Shown one piece after another: positions 17,741 to 25,749 of a stretch of 64,000 nt of DNA (its first letter is position 1; each line of letters begins with the position of its first letter). The position numbers were made by a program, and so were the translations under genes. The notes beneath the pieces are model-generated. The model made no database searches. It was not told the origin of the DNA and worked only from the letters and a program-made list of their open reading frames with translations. This DNA is from Pseudarthrobacter defluvii. Lineage in GTDB: Bacteria > Actinomycetota > Actinomycetes > Actinomycetales > Micrococcaceae. The stretch lies in the NCBI RefSeq assembly GCF_030816725.1, contig NZ_JAUSYG010000001.1, positions 1,922,001 through 1,986,000 of the forward strand, read 5' to 3'.

Positions 17741-18820
17741 TCAACTGCTGCCCGTGAAGGCGTTGCTGAGCACCCGGGTGAAGTCGCCAGTGTCCTGCTC
17801 AATGCCGCTGCAGGAACTGGACGGCTGCTGCTCTTCCTCTGGTCCTTTACTGCACCCGGTGTCCCGGTTGATGGACCAGAGGGACATGCGGCCCACTCCC
17901 CGCTCGCGTGCAAAGCTGTTCAGCCCTGACGCGTCCTGCAGGGAGAAGGTGTTGTCCGCCACATCGTTCTCTCCAACCATCGGCGTGACGCCCATTCCCT
18001 GCCAGATCTTCCCGGCGTCTGCGGGTTTGCCGGCCCCGGAATACAGTTCCTCCAGGTCCTGGTGTGCAGCCTCAGCCGCAAGTTGTGAGGCCGAGAGCAT
18101 GGTCTTTCTGTTGCGGAGGGGGCCGAAGTTCATCGTCATGATGTTCACGCCAGCAAGATCCACGCCCGCGGAGAGCATCGCCTTCACGTTGTCCTTCCCT
18201 CTGCTGTCGAGGCCATCCCTTGCCACGGGCAGTGTCAACCAGACCCGCAGGGGACTGCCCTTCGGCCTTGCAGCCTGGATCCGGGCCAGAGCCTGTGCCC
18301 GTGTTTTCGCCGCGACGGGGTCGGCTGCCTGCCCTTCCACGTCCAGATCCACTATGTCCAGTGAATAGCGATTGATGACAGTTATATAGGCTTCCGCAAG
18401 GGCAGCGACATCTTGGCATGCCGTTGCCAATTCCGGCCCCCGATGACCACCGAACGAGACCCCGACGTCATTGCCCGCGGCGCGGAACTGCCGGATCTTG
18501 TCATCAAGTTGCAGGGTCCTGCCTGCTTCATCGAGGCTGATGGTTCCGCCCCAGGATGGAACACACTGCTGCGCCGGGTTAGCGGTGATGAAAGCGAGCA
18601 GCGTGGTGGCCCGTCCGGCAGCCGCATTCTCGAGTGCCGGGCCCGGGGGCAGTGTCACGTCAAGGTATCCTCCGAACCAGCCGGGGGACCGGTTCGGAGT
18701 GGCTTCAGTTCCAGGGCTTTGGCCGCCGGTCGGAGTGCAGCCGCAGCCGGTCAGAACGAGGGCCGCCGCGAGAAGGGCTGCTCCCTGCCGGTAGACGCGG
18801 GGTTTTCGCAGTGCTGCCAT
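17741..18820 (-). CDS. Lipoprotein with GH18-like (chitinase-type) domain
   Basis: A 359-residue predicted lipoprotein. The signal ends LVLTGC with Cys26 as the lipid site. The mature part carries both GH18 hallmarks: SFGG at residues 122-125 (SxGG) and DIVDLDVE at 155-162 (DxxDxDxE, catalytic Glu162). So it probably cleaves beta-linked N-acetylglucosamine polymers or acts on peptidoglycan or exopolysaccharide at the outer membrane face. ATG 18820 starts 1 base after the stop of the synthase gene, so they are co-translated. Pairing of a deacetylase/synthase with a GH18-like protein recalls PgaB-type logic. Confidence 0.8.
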   Translation of the reverse strand: MAALRKPRVYRQGAALLAAALVLTGCGCTPTGGQSPGTEATPNRSPGWFGGYLDVTLPPGPALENAAAGRATTLLAFITANPAQQCVPSWGGTISLDEAGRTLQLDDKIRQFRAAGNDVGVSFGGHRGPELATACQDVAALAEAYITVINRYSLDIVDLDVEGQAADPVAAKTRAQALARIQAARPKGSPLRVWLTLPVARDGLDSRGKDNVKAMLSAGVDLAGVNIMTMNFGPLRNRKTMLSASQLAAEAAHQDLEELYSGAGKPADAGKIWQGMGVTPMVGENDVADNTFSLQDASGLNSFARERGVGRMSLWSINRDTGCSKGPEEEQQPSSSCSGIEQDTGDFTRVLSNAFTGSS

Positions 18821-18821
18821 G

Positions 18822-21145
18822 TCAGGCGGTGGGGGAGAGCTGGCGGTGCTCTGCAGAGGCGGAAGGCAGCACCGCGCTGTTGGTCCGCTGGGGTTTGTAC
18901 CAGCCGACGGCGGCTCCACGCAGTGCCCGGAGGGCTGACCCGAATACGACGTAGGCGCGCAAGGGTTCGTAGATGAGCCGATAGATCGGCACTATCAGCA
19001 GATGAAAAGGACTCTCATGGACCATCAGGACCGCCACTACGGAGATCACCATGTGCGTTGCCATGACGAAGATCGAAAACACGGCGATGGCCTGCCATTC
19101 GCCGCGCGCAAGGCTCAGCACCGCGACGCACACGGCCAGCGGCATGAAGATGAGCGGGACCAGCACCGAGATCAGTGCGTAGGGCATGGTCAGGCTGCCC
19201 AGCGCGCCGAACTTCGGGTTGAAGAGCATGGATCGGTGTTTGTAGAGCGTCTGGATGTTGCCGTAGGTCCATCTCGACCGCTGCTTGAACAGCCCTCGAA
19301 ACGTGAGGGGCGCCTCGGTCCATGCCACGGCGTTGTTCTCCTGGACGATGCTGTAGCCCAGCTGATGCAGGGACAGCGTTAAGTCAGCATCTTCGGCGAG
19401 GGTGGCATCTGAATACCCGCCGGCTTTGACCAACGCCTCCTTGCGCCACGCTGCGCACGCGCCCGGGACGATTGAAATGGCACCCATCAGTCCCTCCGCC
19501 ATCCGGGTAACGCAGATACCCGACAGATATTCCAGGCTTTGCCAGCAGGCGACGAGGTTACGCCGGTTGCCTACCTTCACGTGCCCTGCCACGGCGCCTA
19601 TCTCCTTGGTCCCGGACGCTGCCACAAAGTGGCGGGCCAGCATCCTGATAGTGCGCGGCTCGAACAACGTGTCGCCGTCCAAAGTCACGATGACTTCTCC
19701 CGTTGACTGCGCTATGCCGTCGTTGCTTGCCGCGGGTTTGCCCGAGTTGGGTTGGGTGTAGACGCGTAGCTGCGGCCAGGTCTCCGCGTAGCCCTTGAGG
19801 ACCTCAAGGGTACGATCTGTGGATCCGTCATTGACCGCCACTACTTCGAAGTGCGGATAATCGCTGGCTTTAAGGGCCTCCAGGGTCTTGAGGACAACCG
19901 GTTCCTCGTTGAACACCGGGAGGACGACGCTGACAAAGGGCCAGTCACCGGTCTCGGACGGGACCCATTTCCTTTTTCTTTGCTTGGAGTTGTTGACGAG
20001 GGCAAGCACCACAAAGAGGAAGGTCAGGATGGTCAGCGAACCAACGCCGAACCAAAACAACCAGTTCATCACCACGTTGGGGGTAACCAGATATGCAGTG
20101 AGGGCTCCGAACGTCAGGTTGTCCTGGAGGCCTGCAGTGACGCTGCGCTCGGGGACGAATCCGGCCGGCAGCATGGGCTCCAGAGTGGTGAATCGGTAGC
20201 CTTGCGCCTTCGCTCTGGGAATGAACTCCTTCAGCATCTCGATGGTTGCCGTCCTGTCACCACCGCCGTCGTGCACCAGCATGACATGACCGAGTCCATC
20301 GAGGTCCGGGGGAGGGATCGGGGTCCCGGGCTTGTACTCCCAGTCACGGGTGTCCAGGTCCATGTTTACGTGAAGGTAGCCCAACTGCTGTGCCTGCAGC
20401 AGGGCAAGGGTGTTGTTTTCCGGATTACCCGTTGGGATCCTGAACACCGTGAAGCGTAATTATCCGCGGCCCGGAGCACCCGGTCCTCGCCGATGATTTC
20501 CTGTCTGTTGTAGGCGTCGTCGTGTGCCCAAAAATTGATGTGGCTCATAGTGTGGTTTCCCACCATGTGGCCTTCCCGGACTATGCGGCGGAAGATGTCC
20601 GGGTTCTCGACGACGTTTTCACCCACCGCAAAAAAGGTGGCGGGGACTCCTTCGCGGGACAGCAGGTCCAGGAGTTCCGGGGTGAAGCGCGGGTCCGGGC
20701 CGTCGTCGAATGTAAGCATCAATGTGTGGTCCGGCGGGAGGCCGTACGCCTCCACGGCGTATGGCCTGTCTCCGATGGCAGCGGCTTCGTCCGCTGTTGC
20801 CTCCCGCCAGATTTGATTACTGAAGGGGTCCTTCAGCAAATCGAGGCCATCCTGCCTTTCCACAAGGACAATTCGGTGGAAGATTTCGTTGCCCTGCTCG
20901 TAGCCGACCCGCGGAATATCCGTTATGTCCTGTTGGGCAAGCAATTGGCGGGGATAGTCGGGGGACTGGTTCAACTGGCCTTGCTGAAGGGGCGCGGTAG
21001 CGGCGGGCAGCACCGCGCCGAGCACCAGGATGATGGACAGCACCGCTGCCAGCAGGACGTTTAGAAGCCGGGGCCAGCGGGTTCCGCTGGCGTCGAAGAA
21101 CACAGGTGGCTGGACGGTCGGTAAATGGGGGGAAAGGTTTGTCAT
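18822..21145 (-). pseudogene. Polysaccharide deacetylase-GT2 synthase fusion, frameshifted
   Basis: Two overlapping frames encode one protein. Frame A (ATG 21145 to about 20455) holds an N-terminal anchor helix (LLNVLLAAVLSIILVLGAV) and the first half of a NodB deacetylase: LTFDDGPDP and HTMSH metal motifs. Frame B (about 20456 to 18822) resumes NodB at FRIPTGN, then DTRDW and LVHDGGGDRT, then a helix, then a processive GT2 domain (VNDGSTDR, LDGDT, EDADLT, QRSRW), then 4-5 helices. Adding one base near 20450-20456 restores AADNYA-FTVFRIP. The intact product would make and de-N-acetylate an aminosugar polymer at the membrane. It could be a true mutation or a sequence error. Frame B could still be made by re-initiation at GTG 20447. 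Confidence 0.8.
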
Positions 21146-21444
21146 TGGAGCCCCTGCCTGGAAACCTGCAACGAGTCGTCGAATCACCCCTGAAAGGGGC
21201 AGGTCGCTTGTTCCTCGAGCTGCTGCAAGGATCCGGGCGGTTCAGGCCCCAAGGGCAGGCCGAACCCGTTTGACCAGCGATGACAGCCGCAATGGCGGCG
21301 GTCCTGGCAATGACGATAGGTTTGGGGGTTTGGCGCACACACGCGTAAGGGGTACCTGAATGAGCTATTAGGTGTTACCTACCTAAGGCAGGCTTCGGCT
21401 CCGGGTTCCGCCAGGAAAAGCCCGGCAAGAGCCGGAAGCGTCGC
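21146..21444. other. Upstream region of the polysaccharide operon
   Basis: About 300 bases without a gene I can support. It should hold the promoter of the deacetylase-synthase operon on the - strand. The clear element is the DtxR-type palindrome at 21368-21386. A short frame starting near 21338 on the - strand (MRQTPKPIVIART) has no supporting evidence. Confidence 0.5.
21368..21386. promoter_or_regulatory. DtxR/IdeR-type iron box
   Basis: TTAGGTGTTACCTACCTAA has both half-sites of the DtxR/IdeR consensus intact (TTAGGT, 7 bases, ACCTAA) and matches the 19-base consensus TTAGGTTAGGCTAACCTAA at 13 positions. It lies 223-241 bases upstream of the deacetylase-synthase start and downstream of the stop of the 21445-21726 gene, so iron-responsive control of the polysaccharide operon is possible. 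Confidence 0.55.
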
Positions 21445-21726
21445 CTAGTCCGCCGCTGCTTGCTGTGGCGCGCACCGGCGGACAAGCCAGCTTGCCTCCC
21501 ACCGGAGCTGATATCCGCCGTCTGCGTCCCACTCCACGAGTACGTCTGTCACCGTGTAGGCGACGGCGGTGGCTGGCAGGGACCGGACCCTCACGGGGGT
21601 GGGGCGAAGCAGGACGATGGGCCTGCCGGGTGCCTGGCGCAGCGCTTCTTCGCGCATCCGGGAGCGGCAACCGGGACAGATGCTGGCGGAGTGAGTACAC
21701 GTGTGCTGGCGGAAGAGTTCGCGCAT
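21445..21726 (-). CDS. Hypothetical protein with CxxC zinc-ribbon-like N terminus
   Basis: A 93-residue protein of no family I recognise. The N terminus has Cys-His spaced residues (RQHTCTHSASICPGCRSRMREE) compatible with a small metal site. The rest is beta-rich (VAYTVTDVLVEWDADGG, LRWEASWLVRRC). ATG 21726 has AAAGGA about 6 bases upstream, which supports expression. No membrane segment. Confidence 0.5.
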   Translation of the reverse strand: MRELFRQHTCTHSASICPGCRSRMREEALRQAPGRPIVLLRPTPVRVRSLPATAVAYTVTDVLVEWDADGGYQLRWEASWLVRRCAPQQAAAD

Positions 21727-21990
21727 GAGGCGTCCTTTGGACTAAAAGGAATGCCGGGCGCCGCCGCCGTCTTCATGACCAAGAGAGTGGGGACCACTCC
21801 AGTCGCGCCCGCGGCGGTCCGGTCCGGACTGCCGCTATGTCGAAAAGATTAGGACTCCTGCCTGCAGCCCGCATGGGTTGGAACTACCCAACTTCCATTC
21901 CGCCCTCCCCGTCTTCATCCACCTGGAGGATAGGGATGCAGTAAGGTCGCAGCAGGTATCGAGGCCAGCGCGGGCCATAGGGGAGACGCA

Positions 21991-22140
21991 GTGAATAAAG
22001 CCTTGTGGATATGCAGCCTTGTTGGTGCTGCACTGGGAATAAGCCTTGGGCTGGCCCTTTTCCAGTCGCCCTTTTGGGGATGTGCAGTGGGACTTGGGCT
22101 CGGAGCCGTGGTGGGCGCCTCGGTGCAACGGCGTCGCTGA
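21991..22140 (+). CDS. Small glycine-rich membrane protein (49 aa)
   Basis: GTG 21991 is preceded by GGGGAG at a 5-base spacing, a strong ribosome site. The 49-residue product is almost wholly two hydrophobic segments rich in glycine (LVGAALGISLGLALF and VGLGLGAVVGASV) with a short basic tail QRRR. Gly-x-x-x-Gly spacing suggests helix packing. No family recognised. No homology evidence is available here, so the call rests on the ribosome site and composition. Confidence 0.5.
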   Translation: MNKALWICSLVGAALGISLGLALFQSPFWGCAVGLGLGAVVGASVQRRR

Positions 22141-22401
22141 GCACCATTAAGATGTCCTGCCAAGGCAGGGCGGCTCCAGCTGTCCCGGCCGCATCATCTC
22201 GAATCCGACTTCCGACGCGACGGATGTGACATCGTTTTCGGTCAGCTCTTTCCCTGTGGTCCCACTTCAGGGCAGGCCCGGCTTCACAGGCATGTGTGTC
22301 CTTTGCTGCATCCATCGTATTGGCAGCGGGGGATCGGGCCGGAACGGCTCATACACGGGCTCTCAGAACACTACTGGTAACCAGCATTATTCGATTTGGA
22401 A
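22141..22401. other. Intergenic region with no supported gene
   Basis: About 260 bases between two small membrane-protein genes. Frames here are short and lack ribosome sites or recognisable sequence. A short inverted repeat CCTGCC/GGCAGG near 22156 could end transcription of the small + strand gene. Confidence 0.4.
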
Positions 22402-22704
22402 CTATTCAGCAGTGCCACGCGAGGGGAAGCGGTCCGGGTGCTTAGGATCCCGTCCTTTTTCCCGCCAGTACTCGTCCCGCTGCCATAGCGAGAATCTGGT
22501 GACTTGGACGCAGAATACGACGGCGGCGATGCCGAAGAGAATGGTCCGAGTCCAGAACCATGGCTCCGAATCGACACCAACGAGACTTAGGACGGTGGAG
22601 ATCACCATGATGATCGTTACTGGAAGGAACCAGCGGAGGATGCGTTGAAGTCTCCGCTGCAGTTCTTCCTTTGTTGCCACCTTTGCCTCCGTTTGTCGGG
22701 CCAT
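22402..22704 (-). CDS. Hypothetical two-helix membrane protein
   Basis: A 100-residue protein: a charged N-terminal helix (ARQTEAKVATKEELQRRLQR), two transmembrane helices (WFLPVTIIMVISTVLSLVGV and ILFGIAAVVFCVQVTRFSLW), and a basic hydrophilic tail ending in PKHPDRFPSRGTAE. Looks like a real protein by composition. Function unknown. ATG 22704 has AGGA only 3 bases upstream, so the start is tentative. It abuts the distal end of the mobile recombinase module. Confidence 0.6.
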   Translation of the reverse strand: MARQTEAKVATKEELQRRLQRILRWFLPVTIIMVISTVLSLVGVDSEPWFWTRTILFGIAAVVFCVQVTRFSLWQRDEYWREKGRDPKHPDRFPSRGTAE

Positions 22705-22720
22705 TGTCCTGAGGCCGGCT

Positions 22721-22746
22721 CCGCTCCAGAGGAAGTGTAGGAGCGG
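22721..22746 (-). terminator. Possible weak terminator after the recombinase operon
   Basis: CCGCTCC / GGAGCGG 7-bp stem with a 12-base loop directly after the stop of the second recombinase-like gene. No T-run. Confidence 0.3.
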
Positions 22747-24285
22747 CTATCGATCCATTCCTATGGTGTTGGTCATTATCCGCGTGGGGTTGATTCTTGG
22801 ATAGCGGGACCAGGGTTCGGCGGCCGCTGCGGCGTGTTTCTGGGTGACTTGGTAGCTGTAGCCGAGCATTTCGGCCACGAGCGGGGCGGGCACCTCGGTG
22901 ACGAGGGCGCGGAGGGATGCGTTGCGCGCGCCTCGGAGGTCGATGCCGACCTCCCTCAGACGCAGCATGAGCGTGTTGGGGTGGATGTGTTGCCCGGGCC
23001 GGTAGCCGGGGAACAGCCATTCGCTGCCCGAGCTGCTTCCAGTGCGCATGTTCGGGCGTGAGGCAACGTGTTCTGTGAGCAGTGAGGCGAAAGGCTCAGG
23101 CACAGGCGCTGGATCTCCTTCCCCTAGTGACAGACGCAGGCCATTCGGCGTGAGGATCACATCCGTGCTTTTCATCGCGGCGATCTTCACGACTGGCTGG
23201 GCGTAGAGCAGCAGGAGTGTGGCGGCGACCCGATAGGACAGGGTGTCCACTTCGTCGGTGAGGCAGGCTTTGAGCATGGCGAGTCGTTGGCCCTGGGTGA
23301 GTAGGGGAACTGTCTTGGCTTGTCGGAATCCGATGGTGATGTTGGTGCAGGTCCGGTTCTTGACCGCCCAGACGAAGAAGGTCCGGATGAGGTGCCTGGT
23401 GGTGGGGCCGTCGGCCAGCCATGAGTCGACGTCGCCCTGGAGGCAGGAGGCGACGGTCCGCCCGTGGGTGAGCTTGAGCCAAGTCAGGAACTTGATGGTT
23501 TCGGTGAGTTCCTGCTTCGCGCTATGGACGGGGCCGCGGGTGGGTTTCCCGTCTGTGGAGAGGCTCCGGATGCGTCGCAGGTGGTGCCACCGGGCGAATG
23601 ACTCGACGGGCCGTCGGATGTCGGTGTCGTCAACGTCCTCGAGCTTGATGGTGAGCCATCGTTGAAAGAGAGCGAGGTAGTGGTCCCTGCTCGGGAGTAG
23701 CTTGTGATGGATGAGCAGGCTGCGCATGTGTTCCACCCGCAGGCTGTTTGGTTCCTGATCCAGTGCCTCGTGGCTGAGCTGGATCTCGCCGGTGGCAAGT
23801 CGTTGGAGCAGGTCGCGGACGCCGGTTTTGCGGAGCCAGGTGAGGATGCTTTCGGGGCGCTGGGCTCCGCAGAGGGCGGCGAGCAGTTTCGTCGCCGTCG
23901 CTTCCGATCCCCGGACATCGTCGACGCGCAACAGGACGCTGAGGTCGTCCCGAAGCGAGCAGCGGGCGCACGTGTCCTGGCGGTAGTGCTCGGTTTCCGT
24001 GCCGCAGCGTGAGCAGTGGTAGTCCTGGGTGATATGTGCGCAATCGACACAGACCGGTTGATCGCCGTGGGCAGCAGACCGCCCGGGAAGCATGCGCTCT
24101 GTTCTACAGCCGGGACAAGGTCCGTGCGTGCGCATGGCGACTGCGAAGCAGGTCCCGCAGATCCTGCCTTCAGGCCAGCTGGCGCGGTGCTTACCGGCTG
24201 CCCTGAAGCATCTGGCGCAGATGAACGCGCCGGTCGCGCGAGGGCGGCCGCGGACTGTGGGGCGCAAGGTTATGTCAGCCGTCAT
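22747..24285 (-). CDS. Recombinase-like protein with N-terminal zinc ribbons, degenerate catalytic site
   Basis: A 512-residue protein. Residues 20-115 carry several CxxC pairs (CARC, CGTC, CPGC, CVDC, CSRC, CARC) typical of zinc ribbons. The middle resembles a phage-integrase core-binding domain (ETIKFLTWLKLTHGR, HLIRTFFVWAV). The C terminus looks like a tyrosine-recombinase catalytic fold (VAATLLLLYAQPVVKI, LVAEMLGYSYQVTQKHAA), but the HxxR box reads ARNASLR and the arginine of the first catalytic box is not evident. It is thus probably a non-catalytic partner. ATG 24285 overlaps the XRE gene by 11 bases. Confidence 0.7.
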   Translation of the reverse strand: MTADITLRPTVRGRPRATGAFICARCFRAAGKHRASWPEGRICGTCFAVAMRTHGPCPGCRTERMLPGRSAAHGDQPVCVDCAHITQDYHCSRCGTETEHYRQDTCARCSLRDDLSVLLRVDDVRGSEATATKLLAALCGAQRPESILTWLRKTGVRDLLQRLATGEIQLSHEALDQEPNSLRVEHMRSLLIHHKLLPSRDHYLALFQRWLTIKLEDVDDTDIRRPVESFARWHHLRRIRSLSTDGKPTRGPVHSAKQELTETIKFLTWLKLTHGRTVASCLQGDVDSWLADGPTTRHLIRTFFVWAVKNRTCTNITIGFRQAKTVPLLTQGQRLAMLKACLTDEVDTLSYRVAATLLLLYAQPVVKIAAMKSTDVILTPNGLRLSLGEGDPAPVPEPFASLLTEHVASRPNMRTGSSSGSEWLFPGYRPGQHIHPNTLMLRLREVGIDLRGARNASLRALVTEVPAPLVAEMLGYSYQVTQKHAAAAAEPWSRYPRINPTRIMTNTIGMDR

Positions 24286-24607
24286 CGCGGATCACGCGGG
24301 CCCGTTTGGGCCTGACGGTCTTGTTCAGATCGACGACGTTGGCATCCGAGGCGACCTTGCGGACATTGGCGTCTGCGGCCGTGACGGTGACCAGATCTTG
24401 TGGTCCGCAGGCGAAGATGTCACAAAGGGCGGCGACCATCATGAGTGAAACCCGTTCCGGACGCTGGGTGACGAGCCGATAGACCTGGGAGGCGGAGAGT
24501 TCGATGCCGCGTTCTTTCAGCAGGGGGCTCAGGTCGGTGCTGTTGTGCATTCCCCGGGCTGCCATGAGTTCTGCAAGCCGCCACCGGTAGTCGATCTCTC
24601 GTTTCAT
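24275..24607 (-). CDS. XRE-type helix-turn-helix protein of the recombinase module
   Basis: A 110-residue protein with an N-terminal Cro/CI-like helix-turn-helix (YRWRLAELMAARGMHNSTDLS, LSASQVYRLVTQRPERVSLMMVAALCDIF) and a polar C-terminal tail. It starts 5 bases after the recombinase stop and overlaps the next gene by 11 bases, so it is made together with both recombinases. It may regulate the module or help assemble the recombination complex; neither is shown. Confidence 0.8.
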   Translation of the reverse strand: MKREIDYRWRLAELMAARGMHNSTDLSPLLKERGIELSASQVYRLVTQRPERVSLMMVAALCDIFACGPQDLVTVTAADANVRKVASDANVVDLNKTVRPKRARVIRDDG

Positions 24608-24612
24608 GAGCT

Positions 24613-25728
24613 TCAGTCTTCCATTCCGGCAAGGGCGTCCCGGACGGTGGAGTCCAGGGCACGGCGCAGTGTCTTGACGCGGTAGTCGCTGGAGACGGAG
24701 GTGTAGAGGGCTGTTGTTGACGCGTGTTCGTGCCCGGCCTGGTGCTGAACGAACAAGGGGTCCATTCCTGATTCGATCAGGTGGGTGACGTAGGAGCGGC
24801 GCAGCGAGTGGATGTCCAATCCGGGGGAGAGGCCGAGGTCTTCGCAGTACCGGTTGAAGCGGCGGTTCAGGGCGGTTTCGGAGACAAGGGTGCCGCGTTC
24901 AGAGGGGAACAGGTCCAGACCATCAGTCATGTGTAGGTGTCCTCGTTCCAGCCAGTCATCGATGATCTCCGCCGACCAGTCGAAAACTGTCAGGACACTG
25001 CGGCGTTTCGGGGGAGAACCCCGCATTGCCTTCCCATATCGGACCTGCAACGCCCCGTACTTGCCGAACTCCCGGGCGTGCGGGTTTCTGGAGAAATCCA
25101 CTGTCTGCAGGTGCCTGACCTCGTTACGGCGCAGCCCCCAGCAGTAGGCCACCTTGAAGAGGACCGCGTCGCGGTAGGCCGGCAGCCAGCCCTTGCGGCC
25201 CAGGCCAGCGATGCGGTCCACCTCGTCATCGGCCCGGTCAAAGAACGCCTGCAGTTCCTGCCGGGTGAAGGGCCGCCGCTTAGGAGCCGATTCGGTCGCC
25301 TGGGCATGGACCGCGGTGTTCCAGTCGAAACAGACCTGAGCAGGGTGCGTACCGAAGTACTGTTCGCAGACCCGGTCCCAGCCATACTCAGGCGACGCTG
25401 CGTAGGCGCAGAACGCCCTCAGCGCTGCCTGGTAGCTCCGGATGGTGGACTGCGCGACGTGCTTCACGCTGCGCAGATCCCCGAAGAACTCGTCCACGTG
25501 GGCCGGCGTCCACTGCCATGGATACTCATTCGTGAACTCCTGGAACCGCGTCACCAGCCGTTCCCGGCCCTCGATGGTGCCAAACGACAGGTTCCGGCTC
25601 AACTGCTGGTTGCGCCAGCCGGTAAGCATCTGGGTGAACACGTGGTCCTCGGGGTGAAGGTAACGCACAGCGCCGAAGTCGAGCACCCGTCCCGCTGAAT
25701 CGACCGCCACGAAAACCTCCCGATACAT
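24613..25728 (-). CDS. Tyrosine recombinase/integrase
   Basis: A 371-residue recombinase with the catalytic set intact: Arg in YCWGLRRNEV, HSLRRSYVTHL for the His-x-x-Arg box, GHEH, and the nucleophile Tyr in ALYTSVSSDY. The N-terminal core-binding domain includes WTPAHVDEFFGDL and STIRSYQAALRAFCAYA. ATG 25728 (MYREVFVAVDS) is preferred. The frame is open for 24 further codons upstream, but that stretch covers the repeat. No ribosome site precedes the ATG; the repeat copy at 25729-25749 touches it directly. Lower-GC flanks suggest acquisition. Confidence 0.85.
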   Translation of the reverse strand: MYREVFVAVDSAGRVLDFGAVRYLHPEDHVFTQMLTGWRNQQLSRNLSFGTIEGRERLVTRFQEFTNEYPWQWTPAHVDEFFGDLRSVKHVAQSTIRSYQAALRAFCAYAASPEYGWDRVCEQYFGTHPAQVCFDWNTAVHAQATESAPKRRPFTRQELQAFFDRADDEVDRIAGLGRKGWLPAYRDAVLFKVAYCWGLRRNEVRHLQTVDFSRNPHAREFGKYGALQVRYGKAMRGSPPKRRSVLTVFDWSAEIIDDWLERGHLHMTDGLDLFPSERGTLVSETALNRRFNRYCEDLGLSPGLDIHSLRRSYVTHLIESGMDPLFVQHQAGHEHASTTALYTSVSSDYRVKTLRRALDSTVRDALAGMED

Positions 25729-25749
25729 TGCATTGGATGCAAGAATCAT
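25729..25749. repeat. Recombinase-proximal direct repeat, copy 1
   Basis: Begins TGCATTGGATGCAA and is 18 of 21 bases identical to copy 2. It contains its own TGCAT/ATGCA dyad and abuts the recombinase start codon. Further ATGCAA/AATGCA palindromes follow to about 25762. Possible operator or recombination site. Confidence 0.55.

Noticed and set aside
20366..20460. Programmed ribosomal frameshifting to express the deacetylase-GT2 fusion
   Set aside because: No slippery heptamer, downstream structure or conserved signal was seen at the junction, and the family is normally one continuous frame. A plain one-base loss explains it better.
20817..21338. 173-codon - strand frame overlapping the deacetylase N terminus
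   Set aside because: Its larger part is a shadow of the deacetylase coding sequence in another frame. The upstream start has no ribosome site.
21884..22315. 143-codon - strand frame over the small membrane gene
   Set aside because: Composition is random-looking and it lacks a ribosome site; the + strand 49-residue frame has a much better start.
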